The translations under genes were made by a program, and so were the position numbers. A stretch of DNA of 18,167 bases from JAHDCE01 sp051275765 (lineage in GTDB: Bacteria; Bacteroidota; Bacteroidia; Chitinophagales; Saprospiraceae): positions 1-18,167 of the forward strand of contig JBNMOV010000039.1 in assembly GCA_051275765.1 (NCBI GenBank), given 5' to 3'. Positions 7,281-13,805 of this stretch are shown one piece after another (within the stretch, counting starts at the first letter, position 1; every line of letters begins with the position of its first letter). A model generated the notes under the pieces. It was not told the origin of the DNA. It saw only the letters and a program-made list of their open reading frames with translations, and made no database searches.

Positions 7281-7444
7281 TAAGGGATGGCGAATAAATA
7301 AGTGTCTGGAATTGATAAGATATTTTTGTGCTAGGCAAGGCGGTAAAAGTCGCGTTACGCCTTAGCATAATAAGGTTTTTGCCAACGCAGCATAGTGCAA
7401 AAATATGAAGTCAAAACGGACAGTTATTTATTCAACATCCCTAA
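7281..7444. mobile_element. MITE-like palindromic element, family A copy 3
   Basis: Terminal inverted repeats 7281-7308 and 7417-7444 agree at 23 of 28 positions. An inner stem pairs 7320-7333 with 7393-7406 over 14 positions, two of them as G-U wobbles in RNA, suggesting the RNA fold is kept. The core GTTACGCCTTAGC (7354-7366) and TGCTAGGCA (7329-7337) are shared exactly, as reverse complements, with the copy inside the disrupted gene at 2886-3054. The right end recurs at 182-199 and at 8531-8558. It encodes nothing and sits between the hydrolase and the T9SS gene. Confidence 0.7.
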
Positions 7445-7501
7445 GTATATAAAGTACCCCCTTTATTATACTATTTAATTTGACTTTTTAAAAAACCAAA
7501 G

Positions 7502-8530
7502 ATGAAACAATTTTACTTATACCTTTTTATTATTTTTTTGAGTACTCAATATTTATCTGCCCAAGACTTAGATGCCACTATTACCGTAAATGGAAGTAAC
7601 CAACTTGTCATTACGATTAATACTGCGATCTCATTTCAATTTAATCAGACGCATACTGGAGTTCCCAGCCTTGTGATAGATGAAGTATATGCTGCAGATG
7701 CCCCATCTTTGACCACCTCTGTAAATGGTGGTTCTGGAATTTCTTTTACCGGATCTAATGGAACTTCTGGAACTGTTACACAAATGGGCCCATTTGGCTT
7801 TGATTATGGCATGTACACCATTCGAGATGAAGAAATCACTTTTTCAGATCCAGGACCTTCATTCAGTTCTGGAGATATAATTACTATTCAGGCGGGAACT
7901 ATAATTAGTTTGGCGACTTTTAATAATCCAGTACCAATAATTAATCCCGGACCATATAATGCTTTCATAGTCAGTGATGACTATTTTTCAGTTGCTGCTA
8001 TACCAATTGTATTACCTGTTGAGTTGACTCATTTTTCAGGACGTAAAACGGATAAACAGATTTCCTTAAATTGGGAAACCGCTTCAGAAACGAATAATCA
8101 AGGATTTAAAATAGAGCATGCAGACGATGGAGAAACTTGGGAGAAAATGGGTTTTGTTAATGGAAAAGGGACCACTACAGAAGTTAATCAATATGAATTC
8201 ATTCACGAAAATCCAAATGCTGGGAAAAACTATTATCGTCTAAAACAAATAGATGTTGATGGTAATTATGAATATTCAAAAGTTATCAATATAGAATATT
8301 CAGAGCATGAGGAATTAGTTATTATACCTAATCCAAGCACTGGAATAATTAATATATTTGGAATCGGAAAAGGTAAAATAACGATTTTGGATACTTCTGG
8401 TAGAGTCGTGAAAGAGCAATTAGTAACAGGCGAGGAAGTCGATATTTCAGATCTTCCAATGGGAATTTTCTTTATTCGAATATTGAGTGGGAATCAATCA
8501 TTTTCTAAGCGAATAATGAAAAGTAAATAA
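7502..8530 (+). CDS. T9SS-secreted protein with C-terminal sorting domain
   Basis: This is a 342-residue exported protein. A signal peptide (1-20, cleavage likely at SA|QD) precedes a beta-rich, Gly/Ser/Thr-rich region (21-165) with no recognised family. A module beginning LPVELTHFSGRK (about 172) with SLNWETASETNNQGFKIE and YYRLKQIDVDG follows; this fibronectin-like segment is widespread just before T9SS sorting domains. Residues about 270-342 form a type A sorting domain (VIIPNPSTGIINI, then LPMGIFFIRI and a basic KRIMKSK end). It should be secreted across the outer membrane and attached to the surface or released. The function of the N-terminal part is unknown. TTAATTTG at 7475-7482 is a 7-of-8 match to the -7 consensus. 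Its stop codon directly abuts a family A repeat end. Confidence 0.85.
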   Translation: MKQFYLYLFIIFLSTQYLSAQDLDATITVNGSNQLVITINTAISFQFNQTHTGVPSLVIDEVYAADAPSLTTSVNGGSGISFTGSNGTSGTVTQMGPFGFDYGMYTIRDEEITFSDPGPSFSSGDIITIQAGTIISLATFNNPVPIINPGPYNAFIVSDDYFSVAAIPIVLPVELTHFSGRKTDKQISLNWETASETNNQGFKIEHADDGETWEKMGFVNGKGTTTEVNQYEFIHENPNAGKNYYRLKQIDVDGNYEYSKVINIEYSEHEELVIIPNPSTGIINIFGIGKGKITILDTSGRVVKEQLVTGEEVDISDLPMGIFFIRILSGNQSFSKRIMKSK

Positions 8531-8558
8531 CGAACAGTTATTTATTCAAGATCCCCAA
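8531..8558. repeat. Solo terminal repeat of family A
   Basis: These 28 bases match the right terminal repeat of the 7281-7444 element at 25 of 28 positions. They begin immediately after the TAA at 8528-8530. No matching left arm is seen nearby, so it looks like a relic or a solo end. Confidence 0.55.
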
Positions 8559-8668
8559 CAGTCTATTCTTAATTATAATAAAGATAATAGACATTATTCC
8601 AAAATGCTTTTTTATCATTAGCCAAAAAAGCCCTTCTCAAAGGTAATCGCCTCGAAAGCCTCCACACA

Positions 8669-8974
8669 TTGACAGAAAATGTAAAGAATAATGATATAGT
8701 TATTCAATTACAAAAATTAGAGATAAGGCATCATAATCTAGGGAAGAAAATCAACGAAGGAACTATCGTTACAGGTAAAATATCATCAGGAGAAATCAAA
8801 AAAGGAGATACTATAAAAATTACGATCAATGGCAAGGAATTCAAAACGACTTGTATGCGTATCGAAATATCTAAAAGAGAATCGAATACAGCTAAGAAAG
8901 GCGATAGTGTTGGACTTCTTTTGAGAGGCGTGAGTAAAGCGGATTTGAAGAAGGGGATGGTGATAAGGAAATAG
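8669..8974 (+). CDS. Stand-alone EF-Tu domain II-like small protein
   Basis: From TTG 8669 this gives 101 residues. Residues 30-101 resemble the second (beta-barrel) domain of translation factor GTPases: EGTIVTGKI, EIKKGDTIKI, then KKGDSVGLLLRGV and LKKGMVIRK parallel the EF-Tu signatures GTVVTGRVERG, GENVGVLLRG and RGQVLA. The GTPase domain and domain III are missing. The frame stays open and protein-like upstream to a TAG at 8588-8590 but has no ATG/GTG/TTG there. An ATG at 8604 lies one base out of phase, separated by a run of six Ts (8608-8613); seven Ts would give a 123-residue product. The true start is therefore uncertain, and the gene could be frameshifted. The protein's role is unknown. 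Confidence 0.65.
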   Translation: MTENVKNNDIVIQLQKLEIRHHNLGKKINEGTIVTGKISSGEIKKGDTIKITINGKEFKTTCMRIEISKRESNTAKKGDSVGLLLRGVSKADLKKGMVIRK

Positions 8975-8986
8975 GTAGAATAATTT

Positions 8987-9037
8987 GTTTAAAAAAGGCA
9001 TCGAAAATTTTTAAGATTTTCGATGCCTTTTTTAAAC
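8987..9037. terminator. Bidirectional terminator between convergent genes
   Basis: Bases 8987-9008 and 9016-9037 are perfect 22-base inverted repeats (stem GGCATCGAAAAT/ATTTTCGATGCC flanked by A6 and T6) with a 7-base loop. The A and T runs give a U tract on either strand, serving the forward gene ending at 8974 and the reverse gene ending at 9092. Confidence 0.85.
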
Positions 9038-9051
9038 AACGTACTAAGCGA

Positions 9052-9082
9052 ACCATCAAAAGTCTTAGAGGTTTTTGATGGT
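9052..9082. terminator. Second hairpin between the convergent genes
   Basis: ACCATCAAAA (9052-9061) and TTTTGATGGT (9073-9082) are perfectly complementary around an 11-base loop. It lies 10 bases beyond the stop of the reverse-strand gene. It lacks a clear T run on the reverse strand and may only assist termination or protect the transcript end. Confidence 0.45.
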
Positions 9083-9091
9083 GGTAAAATT

Positions 9092-11233
9092 TTACTCCAC
9101 TCCCTCCAAAGCCTCCTTCACAGTCTTTACTGGACGCTTACAAGTCTTATTTCTACACACATAAATATACGTTTCGCCTTCCACCAATTTATCAGTCAAT
9201 AATTCCAAATTACCTTCCGATTTTCCACCAAGATACAAAGCATTTGGCAGGAACTGCTGCTGCATTTCTTTTCTGAGAGCTTCTGCATTATTACCTATAA
9301 TAGCGATTTCATTAGGAGCAGTAGCGAGAAAACTCATGACAGTTGCCCAGTTGGTAAAAAAGGCAGGTTGTGGATGTTGAACTACATTGTCCTTCATGTT
9401 ATTAACCATCGTTTTGGAACGTTCTATATAAGTATTATCATAGAAATAAGTACCAATTAAAAACAATGCTTTCGCCATACTAGAATTGGAAGCAGGAATG
9501 ACATTATCACTCGTCTCCATCTTTCTCACTACTAGAGGCGGATCAATGTCAGAAGTATAGAAAAACATCTTTGATTTATCATCTGTAAAATGCGTGATCA
9601 CATAATCCGTCATCAGTTTAGCACGATTCAGCCATGCTTCATCGAAAGTCATTTCATACACAGCTACGAATGCTTCAATCATCAGTGCATAATCATCTAA
9701 AAATGCATTGATAACAGAATTTCCATCCTTATAATTTCTATTCAATCTTCCATCGCTTTGCAGCACTTCATTCACGATGAAATTCGCATTTTTCAAGGCA
9801 GCTTTCTTATATTCTTCATTGCTTAATGCTTTATAAGCATCCACATATCCTTTCATCATCAAGGCATTCCAAGAAGTCAATACCTTATCATCCAATCCTG
9901 GATAAATACGCTTCGTTCGTTTTTGAAATAATTTAGGTTTTGCTGCTGCAATGATCGCTTCTGCTTGTTCTAAAGTGATATCATTTTTCTTAGCAATTTC
10001 TGAAAGTGGCTTAGTAATATGCAGGATATTGGAATGCTCCCAATTGCCATTAGGAAATACATTATAATATTCACAAAATATTTTTAAGTGCTGAGGATCT
10101 GTGATGAGTTCTTCTACTTCTGTTTTATCCCAAACATAAAATTTCCCTTCTTCGCCTTCACTATCTGCATCATAAGATGAATAAAAACCACCAGAGGTAT
10201 GCGTCATTTCTCGATTGATGAATTCAAGGGTTTGTTCCACGACTTCCTTGTAGCGTTCTTTTCCAGTAGCTTGATACGCTTGAGCGTATAAACTCACGAG
10301 TTGTCCATTATCGTACAACATTTTTTCAAAGTGTGGAGCTTTCCAATCTGGATCAGTAGAGTATCTAGCAAAACCACCACCCAATTGATCATAAATACCA
10401 CCATCAGCCATTTCGTCCAATGTCACCACAGCAGCATCCAATGCTTTTTGATTACCAGTTATTTGGTATTCACGAAGGAGATACATCCAGTTATTGGGCA
10501 TAGGAAATTTATTACCTCTACCACCTTGTACTTTCCTACCACCTTTCTTCATATCCACCATTGCTATCATTTTATCTGTGACTGATTTTACTTCAGCAGC
10601 AGAAAATAAAGCATCGGCTACATTGATAGGAATATTGACTTGTTCTTGTAATCCTTTGTTCAGTTGATCTGCATAGCCTTGGAGTTTAGTAGGATCTTTC
10701 TCTTTCAAATCTATGAACTGTTTCAATACACCAATCCAGTCATCTTTTGGAAAATACGTGCCTGCCCAAATTGGGCTGCCATCTGCCAAAGCAAAAGCGT
10801 TCAAAGGCCATCCACAACTTCCACCACTAGACATATGACAAGCCGTCATATAAACATCATCCACATCTGGACGTTCTTCTCTATCCACTTTTATAGGTAC
10901 GAAATGTTCGTTCATCATCGCTGCTACTAGCGAATCTTCAAAAGACTCATGTTCCATCACATGACACCAATGACAAGCTGCATAACCTACACTTATAATC
11001 AATAATTTATTCTCTGCCTTTGCCTTCGCCAATGCTTTTTCGCCCCAAGGATGCCAATCCACAGGATTGTGTGCATGTTGAAGTAAGTAAGGACTACTTT
11101 CATTGATTAGTTGATTGGTATGAGCGTGCTGCTCATTGTCATTGCTATTTTCCATATTTGTTTGACCATTAGGAGATTTACAAGCAAAAATGCAAATAGA
11201 TAAAACAAGGGAAAGGAATAAACTATACTTCAT
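9092..11233 (-). CDS. DUF255 thioredoxin-domain lipoprotein (YyaL/SPATA20-like)
   Basis: This is a 713-residue protein of the DUF255 (spermatogenesis-associated protein 20/YyaL) family. It starts with a lipoprotein signal (LSICIFAC, C18), then a short Asn/His-rich linker. The N-terminal thioredoxin-like domain (about 42-205) has the family signature NESSPYLLQHAHNPVDW and an active-site-like CHWCH (C87, C90), then VDREERPDVD. The long remainder is the (alpha/alpha)6-barrel-like region with GGGFARYSTD, APHFEKMLYDN and FYSSYDADSEGEEGKFYVW. Near the end lies CRNKTCKRPV, usual in this family. The length is typical of the family, but a lipid anchor, which would place it in the periplasm or outer membrane, is notable. 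The biochemical role of the family is not settled. Confidence 0.92.
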   Translation of the reverse strand: MKYSLFLSLVLSICIFACKSPNGQTNMENSNDNEQHAHTNQLINESSPYLLQHAHNPVDWHPWGEKALAKAKAENKLLIISVGYAACHWCHVMEHESFEDSLVAAMMNEHFVPIKVDREERPDVDDVYMTACHMSSGGSCGWPLNAFALADGSPIWAGTYFPKDDWIGVLKQFIDLKEKDPTKLQGYADQLNKGLQEQVNIPINVADALFSAAEVKSVTDKMIAMVDMKKGGRKVQGGRGNKFPMPNNWMYLLREYQITGNQKALDAAVVTLDEMADGGIYDQLGGGFARYSTDPDWKAPHFEKMLYDNGQLVSLYAQAYQATGKERYKEVVEQTLEFINREMTHTSGGFYSSYDADSEGEEGKFYVWDKTEVEELITDPQHLKIFCEYYNVFPNGNWEHSNILHITKPLSEIAKKNDITLEQAEAIIAAAKPKLFQKRTKRIYPGLDDKVLTSWNALMMKGYVDAYKALSNEEYKKAALKNANFIVNEVLQSDGRLNRNYKDGNSVINAFLDDYALMIEAFVAVYEMTFDEAWLNRAKLMTDYVITHFTDDKSKMFFYTSDIDPPLVVRKMETSDNVIPASNSSMAKALFLIGTYFYDNTYIERSKTMVNNMKDNVVQHPQPAFFTNWATVMSFLATAPNEIAIIGNNAEALRKEMQQQFLPNALYLGGKSEGNLELLTDKLVEGETYIYVCRNKTCKRPVKTVKEALEGVE

Positions 11234-11277
11234 GAAATTGATATTAGATTTAAGATGTTAAACGATAGATGAATGCC

Positions 11278-11321
11278 AGTCTAACGTCTAATATCTAAAA
11301 GCGAAGCGGTCTAGCATCTAA
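11278..11321. repeat. TCTAA heptad repeat cluster between two reverse-strand genes
   Basis: TCTAA occurs at 11280, 11287 and 11294 with an exact 7-base period, and TCTAG/TCTAA at 11310 and 11317, again 7 apart. The two groups flank AAGCGAAGCGG. The cluster ends exactly at the stop codon of the HNH gene (11322). Its function is unknown; it might be a remnant of a dispersed intergenic repeat. Confidence 0.5.
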
Positions 11322-11585
11322 TTAACGCTTCAACCACTCCACAAATTTACGAATCTTTTCGTGTTCTATCAGTTTATCTAGGGTGTTGTGATATTTACCC
11401 AATTCTTTTTCCGTAGCGAACTTATGTATTTCTCTATGACAATTTCTACATAAATCTACTGTCTTGATCATTTGTTCTTTTGTATAATTCTTCTTGAACC
11501 ATTTATTGGAATGCAATGCCCTAGGAATCAGATGATGCTTCGACGTACTTTCTACCTCTCTTTCGCAAAGTTCGCAGTTTTTCAT
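11322..11585 (-). CDS. Small HNH-family protein
   Basis: This 87-residue protein has a zinc-finger-like HNH core: CELC (C4, C7), HHLIPR (H17, H18), and CRNCHREIH (C46, C49, H50, H54), followed by a helical tail ending RKFVEWLKR. The layout matches a widespread family of single-domain HNH proteins annotated as endonucleases, with conserved sequence beyond the HNH core (KELGKYHNTLDKLIEH). A nuclease role is plausible, but no phage or restriction gene lies nearby, so the biological role is open. The start is the first ATG. It lies 88 bases upstream of the DUF255 gene on the same strand, with the heptad repeat between. Confidence 0.8.
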   Translation of the reverse strand: MKNCELCEREVESTSKHHLIPRALHSNKWFKKNYTKEQMIKTVDLCRNCHREIHKFATEKELGKYHNTLDKLIEHEKIRKFVEWLKR

Positions 11586-11733
11586 GATTTCAATCTTCTT
11601 ATTTTTGACCTGTTACTTATGTCCAACCTTTTTTCATGAAAAATAATTCCACTTAGATAATCAACTTCTATGTGTAACATCATAACTTAATCCAAACTTG
11701 CGTTAATGAAATATTTAAAATACATTTACAATC

Positions 11734-12612
11734 ATGCAGCTAATAACCAGATTCATCAATTTCGTTCTCTATTCCAATCTATGGATAGCCATAGCTGCCA
11801 TAACGATGACTGCCAAAACACTGTTCTTTCTCAATGAACCTATCTTTGAATGGACACCTGTTTATGGATTCGTATTTTCTGCCACCTTATTTATTTATGC
11901 AGGTCATCGAGTTATTGGATTAAAAAAATCTGAAGCTTTTGCGGATAAGGGACGATACAAAATCATAGCTGAGCATAAATCGCATATTATTATTTATGCG
12001 GTACTAGGATTTATTGGCACTGTTGTTTTTGCTTTTTTTCTTTCTTGGAAAACATGGTTGTATATGTCAATACCAGGATTCATTTCAATAGGCTATATTT
12101 TTCCCATATTTTCTAAAAAAGAAAAAAAACGACTACGGGATTTTGACGATGTTAAGATTTATTTTGTGGCAGGAGTATGGGCAGTAGTGAGTGTGCTTTT
12201 GCCATTCATAGAATATGGACACCATGATTACGTATTTCTAGTATTATCCATATTAGAGGTGTTTCTATTTGTCTTTGCAATTACGATTCCTTTTGATATT
12301 AGAGATTTGAGTGTGGATAGTCATAATAAGGTTAAAACAATACCTGCACGTTTAGGGGTAAGGCAAGCTAAAAGAATAGCTCTACTATTACTGGGGCTAT
12401 CTTATATCATGGTATGCATTAATATAAACTACCTTGATTCTAGGATAATTTTAAACAATTACATCCTCCTTTTCATTTCCATTAGTTATCTTGTCACATG
12501 TTTACTCATTTATTATTCAGATAATAGAAGGAAAGATTTTTATTATACTGGATTTTTAGACGGGACAATGATATTATTACCAATTTCTATCATTGTAGTT
12601 GATTTATTGTAA
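11734..12612 (+). CDS. UbiA-like membrane protein lacking the first Asp-rich motif
   Basis: This is a 292-residue polytopic membrane protein with about eight predicted helices. The second UbiA prenyltransferase motif is clear: DIRDLSVDSHNKVKTIPARLG (from residue 188), giving the DxxDxxxD pattern at D188, D191 and D195. The first motif expected in the second helix region (NDxxDxxxD) is replaced by IYAGHRVIGL (54-63). LRDFDDVKIYFVAGVWAVVSVLLP (134-157) is typical of a Bacteroidota UbiA-like group. Because UbiA enzymes use both motifs to hold Mg-diphosphate, catalysis by the usual mechanism is doubtful. It has no linked quinone, carotenoid or heme genes. TTG (11698) and TACATTTA (11721-11728) upstream are promoter-like but would leave almost no leader. 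Confidence 0.75.
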   Translation: MQLITRFINFVLYSNLWIAIAAITMTAKTLFFLNEPIFEWTPVYGFVFSATLFIYAGHRVIGLKKSEAFADKGRYKIIAEHKSHIIIYAVLGFIGTVVFAFFLSWKTWLYMSIPGFISIGYIFPIFSKKEKKRLRDFDDVKIYFVAGVWAVVSVLLPFIEYGHHDYVFLVLSILEVFLFVFAITIPFDIRDLSVDSHNKVKTIPARLGVRQAKRIALLLLGLSYIMVCININYLDSRIILNNYILLFISISYLVTCLLIYYSDNRRKDFYYTGFLDGTMILLPISIIVVDLL

Positions 12613-12705
12613 TGTATTGTTACTTATTGATAATATTGCGTCAAAAGAATCAATGGACAATATATAGTATATGTTAGTGAACATAGAAGCAATAAATCAA
12701 GCTCA

Positions 12706-12896
12706 CTTAGTGAAACGTATTTAATAAATTGATCCAGAATGGGTAGTGATTTTTTGGCTCATGGATGAATTTAGTGGAGGTAAAGTTTTGTGCAAAATTC
12801 CACCTCCACTAATTGTCTCATAAATAACGAATTACGTTTAGTGCAGAAATATATTTTTTATAAAAATCACTTCTCCACTAAATTCATCCATGAGCC
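12706..12896. repeat. Composite palindromic repeat, family B copy 1
   Basis: Bases 12706-12756 match 13534-13584 at 49 of 51 positions. Directly after comes a perfect 23-base inverted repeat, 12756-12778 with 12874-12896 (spacer 95 bases). The inner part of its left arm can alternatively pair with 12802-12812 (perfect 11 bases, 12771-12781), so two exclusive hairpins are possible. A further palindrome GAATTTCCT/AGGAAATTC (12915-12923 and 12927-12935), bracketed by CTACG/CGTAG, follows outside. The 524-base gap 12613-13136 contains these repeats, the tandem repeat at 13012 and a promoter-like site, and no gene I could support. Confidence 0.7.
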
Positions 12897-13011
12897 GTAT
12901 AATTAATTGCTACGGAATTTCCTCATAGGAAATTCACTTGAATTAATTAACTTCGTAGTACGTCGGAGAATTACAACTGATTTTCCTCAAATAACCATAC
13001 AGTAACTGATG

Positions 13012-13039
13012 AACTGAATTACTATAACTGAATTACTAT
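13012..13039. repeat. Perfect 14-base tandem duplication
   Basis: AACTGAATTACTAT occurs at 13012-13025 and again at 13026-13039 without a mismatch. It lies about 22 bases before the promoter-like site of the lipoprotein gene. Confidence 0.8.
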
Positions 13040-13060
13040 GATTAATACTATAGCATACTC

Positions 13061-13094
13061 TTGACGCACTATTCATTCACGAAAACTATATTTC
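13061..13094 (+). promoter_or_regulatory. Candidate promoter for the small lipoprotein
   Basis: TTG at 13061-13063 and TATATTTC at 13087-13094 (7 of 8 to TAnnTTTG) are separated by 23 bases, within the range seen for Bacteroidota promoters. A start near 13101 would give a leader of about 36 bases before the ATG at 13137. Confidence 0.4.
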
Positions 13095-13136
13095 ATTCAC
13101 TTATTTTATCAAGAACGTAACTAAGAACTCAGGGAA

Positions 13137-13529
13137 ATGAAAAATTCATCATTAATTACATTTACTGCCCTCTTTTTGGGTATTTTATTTATTAGCTCTT
13201 GTACCACTACAGAGACCAAAACCCTAGAACAATCTGACATACTAGGGAAATGGGTGCTAAAGGAAGCTTCTAGAGGAGGCAAACCTACGAGTACATTACA
13301 GAATATCTATTTTGAATTCATGGAAAATGGACAGGCAAAGACCAATTTCAATATAGAAACAAAAGATCAGATCCTCAAATACGAATTTAAAGAAGGAGCT
13401 ATATCCCTAACAGGAGAAAATAACCTCAATATCAAAGCATCAAAGGATTTAGATGGAAATCTTACATTTGATACTAAACTCGCCGACTATAAGTTTAAGC
13501 TTATTTTACAACGAGGAGAAGAAGGATAA
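13137..13529 (+). CDS. Small lipocalin-like lipoprotein
   Basis: This 130-residue protein has a clear lipoprotein signal: MKNSSLITFTALFLGILFISS then C22 (lipobox ISSC). The mature part begins with a Thr-rich tether (TTTETKT), then ILGKWVLKEAS (about 35-45) and a series of alternating beta-like segments. The GxW near the start of a small beta-rich domain is the pattern of Bacteroidota lipocalin-like (DUF4923/lipocalin_4-type) lipoproteins, which may bind small hydrophobic ligands at a membrane. The family assignment is tentative. Repeat elements flank it on both sides, and no operon partner is present. Confidence 0.75.
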   Translation: MKNSSLITFTALFLGILFISSCTTTETKTLEQSDILGKWVLKEASRGGKPTSTLQNIYFEFMENGQAKTNFNIETKDQILKYEFKEGAISLTGENNLNIKASKDLDGNLTFDTKLADYKFKLILQRGEEG

Positions 13530-13533
13530 AACC

Positions 13534-13696
13534 CTTAGTGAAACGTATTTAATAAATTGAGCCAGAATGGGTAGTAATTTTTTGTTCTAAAGAATTCAAA
13601 AAATCGTTGCATAGCCGTAGCTACAGAACTATTTTTTGTGTTTTTTAGAAGGAAAAAGAACAAGCATAATGGCTCATGTTATTGAATTCGTTTCAC
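13534..13696. repeat. Palindromic repeat, family B copy 2
   Basis: The ends 13538-13568 and 13666-13696 are inverted repeats matching at 25 of 31 positions, with TTGTTCT (13582-13588) and AGAACAA (13657-13663) as an inner stem. The left 51 bases repeat at 12706-12756 with two differences. The element starts five bases after the lipoprotein stop codon (13529). It has no coding capacity. Together with copy 1 it brackets the lipoprotein gene. Confidence 0.7.
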
Positions 13697-13708
13697 TTTT
13701 AATAGAAT

Positions 13709-13756
13709 AAAAAAAGCGACTACTCTATAATTATCTTAGGGTAGTCGCTTTTTTTT
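13709..13756 (+). terminator. Rho-independent terminator
   Basis: A7-GCGACTAC (13709-13723) pairs perfectly with GTAGTCGC-T7 (13741-13755). The stem extends two more pairs inward, with a T run to 13756. It probably ends transcription from the lipoprotein gene through the family B element and isolates the EI24-like gene downstream. Confidence 0.8.
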
Positions 13757-13805
13757 GGACATTTGGCTGTATTAACTTACTTTTAGATGATAAACTCAAT
13801 ACCAT

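Noticed and set aside
2886..7444. Insertion sequence with a transposase
   Set aside because: The palindromic elements are about 165 bases and contain no open frame of useful length, so they can only be non-autonomous.
10301..10930. Forward open frames opposite the DUF255 gene
   Set aside because: They are shadow frames rich in His, Ser and Ile with no recognisable motif, opposite a strong family match.
12613..13805. Possible CRISPR array from the repeated sequences
   Set aside because: There are only two copies of the long repeat, far apart, with palindromic internal structure and no regular spacers or cas genes.
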